Below, piece by piece: positions 1 through 6,931 of a stretch of DNA of 33,992 bases. Source of the stretch: Leptospira sp. GTDB lineage: Bacteria > Spirochaetota > Leptospiria > Leptospirales > Leptospiraceae. Both the position numbers and the translations under genes were made by a program. Each line of letters opens with the position of its first letter. The stretch's first letter is position 1. Under the pieces are notes generated by a model. It saw only the letters and a list, made by a program, of their open reading frames with translations, was not told the DNA's origin and did not search any database. Location: positions 1 to 33,992 of the forward strand of contig JAPZRK010000054.1 of NCBI GenBank assembly GCA_027531445.1, read 5' to 3'.

Positions 1-184
1 CTAATTTGGCGGCAACATAAGCATTTGAAAAAAAATACAAAAATAGAATGAGAAGACTGAGGATGACCTTCGACCTAACATCTTTTAAAAAGAATAAGGA
101 GAATAGTGAAAATAGAAAAAATAGAGTAAATGGATAGATAAAAATAGCTAGAACTTTAGAGAAGAAGAAAAAGATGGGATCCAT
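1..184 (-). CDS. YdcF/SanA/ElyC-type (DUF218) membrane protein, N-terminal part, cut by left edge
   Basis: The minus strand is open from an ATG at 184 to the edge of the window, giving 61 residues with no stop. The peptide begins MDPIFFFFSKVLAIF and forms two hydrophobic segments (about residues 4-33 and 39-54) split by a short charged turn (LKDVRSK). This double N-terminal hairpin followed by a polar stretch is how YdcF/SanA/ElyC proteins start; in that family a soluble DUF218 domain follows, which lies outside the window. Family members are linked to envelope and lipid-carrier homeostasis. The start overlaps head-to-head with the start of the plus-strand hydrolase at 174, so the two genes share about 11 bp of coding sequence and each promoter would lie inside the other gene, unless one start is misplaced. 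No strong Shine-Dalgarno is visible. The family call is an inference from a short N-terminus. Confidence 0.55.
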   Translation of the reverse strand, partial: MDPIFFFFSKVLAIFIYPFTLFFLFSLFSLFFLKDVRSKVILSLLILFLYFFSNAYVAAKL

Positions 185-1283
185 GATGCTATATGTTATA
201 CCTAACGGATTCTGGCAAGTCTTCCCAAAGTTTACGAACCGTTTTTTTCTCTGTCTATCCATTTCTCTTTCCTTACTCAGTGCCACATCCTGCTCTGCAA
301 AAAAAGAAATCACAAAAGAACATTATACATCTACTGGTTATAAAAATCCCAATCCCAACTTTGAAAAACTTGGATTCGGTAGCTTACTGAAATGGTCAAG
401 TACGAGGTGGAAAAACGAGCATAGCATTGAACCTGAAGACTATCCAAAATTTCAAATGGTAGATAATGATGGTCTGTCCCTTAAGCAAAATGATTCTAAA
501 CTTTCAGTCACTTGGATTGGACATGCAACCACACTCATTCAGTTAGATGGTGTCAATATTTTAACAGATCCAATTTGGAGTGAAAGGTGCTCGCCTGTAT
601 CTTTTGCGGGACCTAAACGATACACGCAACCTGGGATTCAAATTGAAAATTTACCAAACATAGATATTGTCATTCTATCGCATAACCACTATGATCATAT
701 GGACCTTCCTACCTTAAAAATATTGGAAACAAAATTTCATCCGAAGTTTTTGGTCGGTCTTGGAAATGGAGCATTTTTAAATGACAACGGATTGTCCCAA
801 GTAACAGAAATGGATTGGTGGGATGAAATAATTTTGAAAGGGATTCAAATTCATTTTACACCAACCCAACATTTCAGTGGGCGCGGTCTTTTTGATCGTG
901 ACTCAAGTCTTTGGGGAAGTTATGCGCTTGTAGGTGCAAAATCAAAAGTATATTTTGCAGGAGATACAGGCTATTATACTCATTTTAAAGCCATTGGTCA
1001 AAAGTTTGGAAGTTTTGATGTCGCAATCCTGCCGATTGGTGCAACAGAGCCTCGTTGGTTTATGGCACCAGTTCACATTGATGCAAAAGAGGCAGTCCAA
1101 GCATTTGAAGATTTAAATGCAAAGTTCTTTATCCCGATGCACTATCAAACTTTTGTGCTATCTGATGAGCCTTTAGATTCACCAGTTCCCATGACGAAGC
1201 AAAACTTTTTAAATAAAAAAATTGACCTAATGCGGCTCATCGCTTTGAAAATTGGCGAAAGTCGTTTTTTTGATTCAAAATAA
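174..1283 (+). CDS. Lipoprotein metallo-beta-lactamase-fold hydrolase (NAPE-PLD/UlaG type)
   Basis: 369 residues. An N-terminal hydrophobic segment (about 24-36) ends in a lipobox SATSC with Cys40, so this is probably an exported lipoprotein. The hydrolase fold starts near residue 110: SVTWIGHATT, then ILTDPIW, the metal-binding HNHYDHMD at 170-177, a TQHFSGRG motif, AGDTGY with the bridging Asp, and a late MHYQTF histidine. The ILTDP, HNHYDH and TQHFSGR arrangement is that of N-acyl-phosphatidylethanolamine phospholipase D-like and UlaG-like enzymes, so a membrane-lipid or lactone substrate is plausible but unproven. ATGs at 174, 183 and 186 are all in frame. The first follows a purine-rich AGAAGAAG stretch, but the long polar lead before the signal helix and the overlap with the divergent gene leave the true start open. 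It ends 6 bp before a convergent gene. Confidence 0.85.
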   Translation: MGSMMLYVIPNGFWQVFPKFTNRFFLCLSISLSLLSATSCSAKKEITKEHYTSTGYKNPNPNFEKLGFGSLLKWSSTRWKNEHSIEPEDYPKFQMVDNDGLSLKQNDSKLSVTWIGHATTLIQLDGVNILTDPIWSERCSPVSFAGPKRYTQPGIQIENLPNIDIVILSHNHYDHMDLPTLKILETKFHPKFLVGLGNGAFLNDNGLSQVTEMDWWDEIILKGIQIHFTPTQHFSGRGLFDRDSSLWGSYALVGAKSKVYFAGDTGYYTHFKAIGQKFGSFDVAILPIGATEPRWFMAPVHIDAKEAVQAFEDLNAKFFIPMHYQTFVLSDEPLDSPVPMTKQNFLNKKIDLMRLIALKIGESRFFDSK

Positions 1284-1289
1284 CGTTTC

Positions 1290-1766
1290 TTATTTTAAAA
1301 TCAGTCGAAGCATTTTTACCCAGAGATTCCACTCCATCTTTTTTTGGGAAAGTTGGAGGGAACCTTCCAATTTTGTAAATGCATCTTCGATCAGTGCATC
1401 ATGCAAATGTTTAATGACAACTAACCAGACTACGGATCCTACGAAATTTGTTTCCATACGAATTTCGTGAATGAGTGTAGAAGCTTCATCATTCCCTTCT
1501 AGTTTCAGAAGGTGGTATCCATCGAATCCCTTTGGTTTCAAAAATCGAAATTTGATCTCTTTATGCTCTAGGATCTCTTCGACAGTATAGCGAATCGGCC
1601 CGTGTCCACCCTTTGCCCCTTGCGAGAGATTGGGATATAAAATCATTCTCGGCCAATTTTCATGGGGCCAAACCGGATCGGTCTTTGTCGACAATAATCT
1701 GAGTTTTTCCCAGACAGCATCTCGACTCCTTGCAAACTCCCTAACATGCACATTCGTAACGTTCAT
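1290..1766 (-). CDS. SRPBCC-superfamily protein (START/polyketide-cyclase-like)
   Basis: 158 residues, a typical size for a single SRPBCC (Bet v1-like) domain. It opens with the usual first strand and helix (NVTNVHVREFARSRDAVWEK), has a middle rich in beta strands with HKEIKFRF, HLLKLEG and TLIHEIRME, and ends in a long C-terminal helix (about 115-145) that would cover a hydrophobic pocket. Such proteins bind or transform small hydrophobic ligands; no catalytic residues can be assigned here. The gene starts 10 bp after the stop of the upstream TetR gene and is almost certainly co-transcribed with it from the palindromic promoter region at 2380-2407, so it is likely a target of that regulator. 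No signal peptide, so cytoplasmic. Confidence 0.75.
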   Translation of the reverse strand: MNVTNVHVREFARSRDAVWEKLRLLSTKTDPVWPHENWPRMILYPNLSQGAKGGHGPIRYTVEEILEHKEIKFRFLKPKGFDGYHLLKLEGNDEASTLIHEIRMETNFVGSVVWLVVIKHLHDALIEDAFTKLEGSLQLSQKKMEWNLWVKMLRLILK

Positions 1767-1776
1767 TTGTTTTCTC

Positions 1777-2376
1777 CTAAGATAAGTTTAATTTTGAAAA
1801 ATGATGTTGGTAGGTACTTTCAATAAAAGAGTAAAGATACGACGGGATTTTTTTCCCAATAAATGGTTTTGAAATGTTTACAGGAATATCTACGATAAGT
1901 GTTTTAAAAAGAAATAAACTTTCTTCTGAAAGTCGATCATTCGTTAGCTGGTTCGACCACCGTATCCAAATTCTTTGCAATTGAATTTTAGCTCTTTTTT
2001 CAATACTTTTATACTTGGTAGGCCATTCGTTGTAGTTTAAGTCTTCTTTTCGAACGGATGACAGCAGATATGCAAACTCTGGTTCCTTCTCCATCCAATG
2101 TGCAACTTGCAATGCCGCTTCTTTTCCTGCAAGGATGGGATCAGTTTTATCCAGTAGACTAGCTTCAAATTTGTTTTGAAAGTCCTGAATGATACTCAAC
2201 CAAAGATCAGCGACCATTTCGATTTTTGATGGATAACGATGATAGAGCGATCCTATGGGGATTTTCAATTCTTTGGCTACAAGTTGCATGGAAAAATTTC
2301 CAAATCCATGTTTTTTTAAAAGGATACACAACCCTTTTTGAAGATCTTCGGTTTGGACTAATTTAGGACGACCCAT
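1777..2376 (-). CDS. TetR/AcrR-family transcriptional regulator
   Basis: 199 residues. The N-terminus MGRPKLVQTEDLQKG leads into a TetR helix-turn-helix (about residues 8-55): a FGNFSMQLVAKEL helix, the turn IPIGSLYHRYPSK (classic G-x-LYxx-F/YxSK signature), then KIEMVADLW. The rest is a helical ligand-binding and dimerisation domain without a recognisable pocket signature. First gene of a two-gene unit with the SRPBCC protein. An in-frame TAA lies two codons upstream of the ATG, so this start is firmly fixed. Only 3 bp separate it from a perfect 12-bp-arm palindrome, and there is no Shine-Dalgarno, which suggests a leaderless or nearly leaderless, self-repressed transcript. Confidence 0.9.
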   Translation of the reverse strand: MGRPKLVQTEDLQKGLCILLKKHGFGNFSMQLVAKELKIPIGSLYHRYPSKIEMVADLWLSIIQDFQNKFEASLLDKTDPILAGKEAALQVAHWMEKEPEFAYLLSSVRKEDLNYNEWPTKYKSIEKRAKIQLQRIWIRWSNQLTNDRLSEESLFLFKTLIVDIPVNISKPFIGKKIPSYLYSFIESTYQHHFSKLNLS

Positions 2377-2379
2377 AGG

Positions 2380-2407
2380 TTATATTAGAATATTTATTCT
2401 AATATAA
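2380..2407. promoter_or_regulatory. Perfect inverted repeat, probable TetR operator
   Basis: Two 12-nt arms, TTATATTAGAAT (2380-2391) and ATTCTAATATAA (2396-2407), are exact reverse complements separated by the 4-nt spacer ATTT. The repeat sits immediately upstream of the TetR start codon and probably overlaps its -10 region (a TATAAC-like hexamer on the minus strand), so bound protein would block transcription of the TetR-SRPBCC pair. It could also affect the plus-strand gene starting at 2516. The repeat is seen directly; its role is inferred from position. Confidence 0.7.
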
Positions 2408-2515
2408 TTCAATTGAAAATTTATCATCATAGGAGAAAAAAAAGTTTTTTTGGATAAAAAAAACTCGCAATTTAATTTCTTTCTAATTAGATAACGAGCT
2501 CATTCAGGAGATGGT

Positions 2516-2815
2516 ATGAAAAAAATAGGTATAGGATTTCTCTTTTTTGTGGCAGTCGCCATGAGTTCCGGACTATCCGCAGATGAATACAATTGCGGAA
2601 GAATCAAAGACAATTGGCCTCCGGCATTGCCAAAGTCAACAGGAACCACTTGCAAAACAGGTGTCATCGCGACAAGCCCTCAAGATGCATTTAATAAATG
2701 CACAAGCGAGGCAGGCGGAAGCAACTGTTGCGTCGATAACGCTGTCCATAAAAACATCAAGGGACTGGCAATCATCAAAGGAACAGAAGTCACACACATC
2801 CAGTGCGGTAACTAA
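2516..2815 (+). CDS. Small secreted six-cysteine protein, function unknown
   Basis: 99 residues. A clear signal peptide (MKKIGIGFLFFVAVAMSSG, likely cleaved after about residue 22, LSA/DEY) leaves a mature protein of about 77 residues. This contains six cysteines (27, 46, 62, 71, 72, 97), including an adjacent Cys-Cys pair, consistent with up to three disulfides in the periplasm or outside the cell. I do not recognise the family. A good ribosome-binding site (AGGAGA) lies about 6 nt before the ATG. Monocistronic: the upstream TetR gene is divergent, and an imperfect hairpin follows at 2838-2860. Confidence 0.8.
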   Translation: MKKIGIGFLFFVAVAMSSGLSADEYNCGRIKDNWPPALPKSTGTTCKTGVIATSPQDAFNKCTSEAGGSNCCVDNAVHKNIKGLAIIKGTEVTHIQCGN

Positions 2816-2837
2816 AACAAAGACACAAGTTTGAAAG

Positions 2838-2860
2838 AGTGCCCTAATTTGTGGGGCACT
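2838..2860. terminator. Hairpin downstream of the six-cysteine protein
   Basis: AGTGCCC (2838-2844) pairs with GGGCACT (2854-2860) around a 9-nt loop. It lies 23 nt after the stop of the plus-strand gene. No clear T-run follows on either strand, so it may be a weak terminator or only an mRNA 3'-end stabiliser. The same spacer (2816-2955) holds the end of the converging LysR gene and nothing else I can identify. Confidence 0.4.
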
Positions 2861-2955
2861 TGAAAGAAACAGAATTCATTAAATTAATGCGGAGTGGAAT
2901 CTCGGAAATTTTTTATCAGAGTCTAAAATCGTTTCTTTTATTATGACTACGGGGA

Positions 2956-3846
2956 TCAGGTCGGGATGATTTTTAAGATTTTTGATTTTAAATCTTTTAT
3001 TTTTTCATTTTGTCCAATGTTGGATGCGAAATACAAAGTGTTTTTTACTTCCTTAAACTCAGTAAAGACAGTGAATTGTTTCTGTGAATTTTGAAGCATA
3101 TACTTGGGAATCACACTAATTCCTTTGCCCGCAGATAAACTCTCTAAAATAAGATTTAGATTGGGAACTACCATTTTTGGTTTTATATTCGGTCGTTTTT
3201 GAAAGTTTTCTTTCCAGAATCGACGAACGATCGCTAAGTCAGAACTATACACGTACCAATTTTGTTTCAAAAGCCATTTTTCTTTTTCGTTCTCCAAATT
3301 TGAAATAGATTTGGATCGTTTCGGAAAATCAGATCGATCTAACGATGGTGAGCCTACCAAAACGAATTGCTCTTCAATCAATGGTTCATATTCAATTCCA
3401 GACTCAGGTATCTTTTGGCTTACAATGGCTAGGTGGATCTCCTCCTTTTTTAGTTTGTCAATGAGTTCGGAAGCGATACCAAAGCTGACATGAAAAGCCA
3501 AATCAGAAATTGAAGATAGGGAAACCAGATAATTTGAATAGAATTCAATCGCACTTCCGAGTTTTATAGTGGATTCTTTTTTTAAGTGACTTCCACGGAA
3601 TTCTTCCTCGATTTGATTCAATCTTTCCATCGGATCCACAATTTGTGTGTATAAAATTTTCCCGTATTCCGTTGGAACCATCCTTCTACTGGTTCTTTCA
3701 AACAGCTGTTTACCCACATAATTTTCTAAGTTTTGTAATTGTTGGCTGATTCCTGGTTGGGTCATCAGAAGCGTGGAAGCCGCTCGGGTTAACGTACCTT
3801 CTCGATAAATGGTGAAGAATGTGCGATAAAGTTCTAAATTGATCAT
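2956..3846 (-). CDS. LysR-family transcriptional regulator
   Basis: 296 residues, the standard LysR length. The N-terminal winged helix-turn-helix (1-65) is textbook: MINLELYRTFFTIYREGTL, then TRAASTLLMTQPGISQQLQNLE, then GKQLFERTSRRMVPTEYGK. The C-terminal two-lobed effector domain follows (about 90-290), with IKLGSAIEFYSNYL as its first strand and SAGKGISVIPKYML near the end. The effector cannot be read from sequence. It is divergent from a DJ-1/PfpI gene across 155 bp, the usual layout for a LysR regulator and its target, and that spacer contains an AT-rich inverted repeat at 3875-3899. Confidence 0.92.
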   Translation of the reverse strand: MINLELYRTFFTIYREGTLTRAASTLLMTQPGISQQLQNLENYVGKQLFERTSRRMVPTEYGKILYTQIVDPMERLNQIEEEFRGSHLKKESTIKLGSAIEFYSNYLVSLSSISDLAFHVSFGIASELIDKLKKEEIHLAIVSQKIPESGIEYEPLIEEQFVLVGSPSLDRSDFPKRSKSISNLENEKEKWLLKQNWYVYSSDLAIVRRFWKENFQKRPNIKPKMVVPNLNLILESLSAGKGISVIPKYMLQNSQKQFTVFTEFKEVKNTLYFASNIGQNEKIKDLKSKILKIIPT

Positions 3847-3874
3847 CTTAATTATGTATAAAATTATTTATGGT

Positions 3875-3899
3875 AATATATAAACGCCATTGATATATT
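3875..3899. promoter_or_regulatory. Inverted repeat in LysR/DJ-1 divergent spacer, possible LysR site
   Basis: AATATAT (3875-3881) and ATATATT (3893-3899) are perfect reverse complements with an 11-nt spacer. The spacing fits one dyad of a LysR-type regulator (a T-N11-A-like element). The region is very AT-rich, so chance occurrence is a real alternative. Confidence 0.3.
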
Positions 3900-4001
3900 T
3901 ATATAAAACTTCGTTTGTGCAATTACTAATTATAATTCATTTTGGTTTTATTACTATTTGGTGTCGTCCATCTGCAAGCCGTTTCAAGGAGCAAATAAGC
4001 A

Positions 4002-4682
4002 ATGAAGAAAATACTTTTCGTTATCACAAGTCATGGTGTTAAGGGTAGCACTGGTAAGCCGACAGGTTATTATTTGGGAGAGGTGAGTCATCCTTGGAAA
4101 GAATTAAAAGATGCTGGCTTCGAAATCGACTTCGTTAGTCCCAAAGGTGGAGAGTCTCCTGTAGACGGTCTGGATTTGGAGGATCCTATCAACAAGGAAT
4201 TCTGGGAAAATCAGCAGTATCATCAAAAGATTACAAATGCGTTTAAACCTGAGCAAATCAATTCCAAGGACTACCTTGCTATATTTTATGCAGGTGGTCA
4301 TGGAACCATGTGGGATTTTCCAGATGCAGATTTAATTGGAAAAAAAGCCGCAGAGATTTATGAATCGGGTGGAGTGGTAGCGGCCGTTTGCCATGGACCA
4401 GCAGGACTTGTCAATATAAAGCTTTCTAACGGAAGTTATCTGATTAGTGGAAAAAGAGTCAATGGCTTTAGCAATGAAGAAGAGGAAGCTGTTGGTCTAA
4501 CAAACGTTGTTCCCTTTTTACTTGAAGAGAAATTGAAAGAACGTGGTGGTATTTATAAAAAGTCTGGTCTTTGGAAAGAGCATGTGGAAGTGGACGGCAG
4601 ACTTGTGACAGGTCAAAATCCCCAATCGGCAAAGAAAGTTGGTGCGGAAATGGTTCGGGTTCTGTCATCGAGCGGAAAGTAG
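4002..4682 (+). CDS. DJ-1/PfpI-family protein, Hsp31-like (type 1 glutamine amidotransferase fold)
   Basis: 226 residues. The nucleophile elbow is AAVCHGPAGL with Cys130-His131, and an acidic partner is likely Glu27 in YYLGEVSHP; this Glu/Cys/His set is that of the Hsp31 and glyoxalase III branch of DJ-1/PfpI proteins. Other family marks are KILFVITSHG at the start, FEIDFVSPKGG, and AIFYAGGHGTMWDFPD. Known members detoxify methylglyoxal without glutathione or act as stress-induced holdases. Here a role in carbonyl or oxidative stress is inferred. AAGGAG lies 10-15 nt before the ATG. The divergent LysR gene is the probable regulator. Confidence 0.9.
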   Translation: MKKILFVITSHGVKGSTGKPTGYYLGEVSHPWKELKDAGFEIDFVSPKGGESPVDGLDLEDPINKEFWENQQYHQKITNAFKPEQINSKDYLAIFYAGGHGTMWDFPDADLIGKKAAEIYESGGVVAAVCHGPAGLVNIKLSNGSYLISGKRVNGFSNEEEEAVGLTNVVPFLLEEKLKERGGIYKKSGLWKEHVEVDGRLVTGQNPQSAKKVGAEMVRVLSSSGK

Positions 4683-4714
4683 AAATGTGAGACGCCGCAT
4701 GGGCTTCATTCTCT

Positions 4715-6055
4715 CTAAAAATAAACTTGGAATTCGGTAAATACACCCGAATTCCTTCTTAAGAGACCAAAAAATGAAGCATCATTTGGTCCGGAATACA
4801 ATTCTCCGCCTACAATCCAGTAGGTGGTATCGTTTATAGCATATTTTAACTTTGGTCGAATTAAAGAGTCGCCACGGTTAAAATATCGTACAATGGTTAT
4901 TTCTGCGTCTAGAGTTTCATGAAACCATTTGTAAGAAATTCGAAACGATGCACCGTGTAGATGTTCGTCGAGTTGATTTGCTATAGTTTGTCCAACTCGA
5001 GCTATTGACCTTTCGTATGGATCGAAGATCAGATTCGAATCTTGTAAAAAGAAAGTGCGTTTATAAATGTATTGAATATTTAGATTTAAGTATTCAAAAA
5101 AAGTACGGTCACCACCTACTACTGTTTGCCAATTGGGATTTTTGATGAAATGATTTTTACCTGATGGATCTGCCGTATGGATATACGCAGTTTCTCCTCG
5201 AAATGAATACTTGCCTACGACTGTTGATACATCACCTCCATAAACATGCATTCTATGAAAAGATGCTGTTGTCTGATTGGTATATCCATCAGACAACTTC
5301 GTTAAATTACTCTCGAAGTTTGGCGAAAGTTCTATTAGAGTAGCAGTATCTTGGTTTAAAATGGTACGAGGAAGTTTACGTATCCCCAGATCTGGATTTA
5401 AATCATTCCCTTGGAAGTAAGAAAGTGACCAATCCCAATTTCCGCCGGACCTTTCCCATTTAACAGCAAAATGATTTTGTAAACCACTGGGATTCTGAAT
5501 CCTCGTGCTGAAGGGGAAACCTTGATTGGGAATCGGAACTGTATTCCCTACAAAGTAAGGAATGGAGATAAACTGAAAAGAATGATCTCCTTTGTATACT
5601 TTTGCCGATAAAGAATAGGTGCCTAACCTTTGGTCGGTGTCGTCAGGTGTGAGTAATGTGAAATTTCGTGGAGATAAGTTATCAGTTGGATTGATTCCAT
5701 CTGCCTTTCCCCACAAAAATAATTTCCTTCCCGCACTAAACTCCCAATCACCAAACGTTGATTGTAAATAGGCTTCTCGAAGTGTGCCACGAGCCGCTGG
5801 TTTGAGTTCTGAGCCTTCTTTACGTAACCAACCATCTATCACTAATTTTGAATTTTCTGAGATCTCTTGCTTAGTATTGAACCAAGCACTGGGTACTCCT
5901 ATATTGGATTGGTTATCCAATGTTCTAGATGACGACCAGCCTCCAAAGCGTAATGAACCGTTTACATCTGTTAGTGAAATTTCGGCAAAAACACTTACGC
6001 AAGGGACAGTGTATACTAAAAGAGTTGCTAAGAATCGAGATCCCAGAGACTTCAT
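4715..6055 (-). CDS. Outer-membrane beta-barrel protein of the RND/LolA operon (DUF1302-like)
   Basis: 446 residues from the ATG at 6055 (a TTG lies one codon upstream, but the ATG sits about 8 nt after TAAGGT). The signal peptide is FLATLLVYTVPCVSVFA followed by EISLTDVNGSLRFGG. The remainder alternates short polar and aromatic strands typical of an outer-membrane barrel (LREAYLQSTFGDWEFSAGRK, then LFLWGKADGINPTDNLSPRN, a DUF1302-like signature as I recall it), and it ends in FQVYF with the terminal Phe expected for BAM recognition. Last gene of the minus-strand operon after the LolA-like and RND genes, 19 bp behind the former. Likely the outer-membrane receiver or pore of that system; substrate unknown. 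Confidence 0.8.
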   Translation of the reverse strand: MKSLGSRFLATLLVYTVPCVSVFAEISLTDVNGSLRFGGWSSSRTLDNQSNIGVPSAWFNTKQEISENSKLVIDGWLRKEGSELKPAARGTLREAYLQSTFGDWEFSAGRKLFLWGKADGINPTDNLSPRNFTLLTPDDTDQRLGTYSLSAKVYKGDHSFQFISIPYFVGNTVPIPNQGFPFSTRIQNPSGLQNHFAVKWERSGGNWDWSLSYFQGNDLNPDLGIRKLPRTILNQDTATLIELSPNFESNLTKLSDGYTNQTTASFHRMHVYGGDVSTVVGKYSFRGETAYIHTADPSGKNHFIKNPNWQTVVGGDRTFFEYLNLNIQYIYKRTFFLQDSNLIFDPYERSIARVGQTIANQLDEHLHGASFRISYKWFHETLDAEITIVRYFNRGDSLIRPKLKYAINDTTYWIVGGELYSGPNDASFFGLLRRNSGVFTEFQVYF

Positions 6056-6074
6056 CAACTGACCTTAGCTTCCT

Positions 6075-6899
6075 TTATTCTTTTTCTAAAAAACGAACAG
6101 AGAAATATTTATCATCTATATTCGGTTCGACGGTAAAGTTTTCTGTTACTATCAATGTTTTGTGAGATGTTTGTACATTTTGTACTTCAGCTTTCATTGA
6201 CCACCAACGATTATTGGCAGGTTCAACTAGTTTGTAATCGGAAAATGTAAACCTTTTGATCAAATCACCATTTTCATCATATACTTCTCCTGCGAGATTT
6301 AAAAAAGAATCCTTTTGAATTTTAAGAATTCTCTTCGAATAGCCAGTTTCTTGGATTACCTTCTCGGATTTTGCAGTCGCCTCAATGACGAAACAATTTT
6401 TACCAGCTACAATTGCATCGCCGAGTGATTTATAACTCCAATCTTCTGTTTTGAACCCGACAACGTCTGCATAGGAAAAGTCAGTTCCTACAAAACTATC
6501 CTTTTTTCCTCCAGCTGCAATTTTCCTCACTTTCTTTAATGCCGGTAAGTAAAGGGATATGTCATCGTCTCCGTTGTGGTTTTCGATAAGAAGAATTCCA
6601 GTGCCTTTGGCATCGGCAGGTGAAAGGAATTTTGTGCTTCGTATGTTGTCTATACCGTTCTTCGAAAGTTTTGTATATGATATGGTCTTTCGTTTCCGCT
6701 CTTGTCCATTTTTATCAGTTAATATAAAAAGCGAATCACTTACAGAACCAGATACTTTTATGATCTGATTGCTTTTTTCGATCACTTGACTTAATTCCAG
6801 TTTCTCTTGTGAATATAAATTTCCGCAAAGAGTGGAGATAAGAACTGCCATTCCTAGAATTCTGAAATTTCTTCTTGGTTGTTTCGTTTTTGTTTTCAT
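6075..6899 (-). CDS. LolA-like outer membrane lipoprotein-sorting protein
   Basis: 274 residues with a signal peptide (basic MKTKTKQPRRNFR, then a hydrophobic run ending near LCGNLYSQ). The mature part resembles the LolA-like family (annotated as outer membrane lipoprotein-sorting protein) that sits beside MMPL/RND pumps: the hallmark segment DISLYLPALKKVRKIAAGG is followed by KDSFVGTDFSYADV, then a two-lobed beta region. Such proteins form an open beta-barrel that can shuttle an acyl chain across the periplasm. AGGAG lies 6-8 nt before the ATG. It lies between the RND gene (32 bp upstream) and the outer-membrane barrel gene. True LolA function in lipoprotein sorting is less likely than a dedicated carrier for this pump. 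Confidence 0.85.
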   Translation of the reverse strand: MKTKTKQPRRNFRILGMAVLISTLCGNLYSQEKLELSQVIEKSNQIIKVSGSVSDSLFILTDKNGQERKRKTISYTKLSKNGIDNIRSTKFLSPADAKGTGILLIENHNGDDDISLYLPALKKVRKIAAGGKKDSFVGTDFSYADVVGFKTEDWSYKSLGDAIVAGKNCFVIEATAKSEKVIQETGYSKRILKIQKDSFLNLAGEVYDENGDLIKRFTFSDYKLVEPANNRWWSMKAEVQNVQTSHKTLIVTENFTVEPNIDDKYFSVRFLEKE

Positions 6900-6931
6900 A
6901 ATATAGCTCCTGTTATTTATGAATTTTTATT

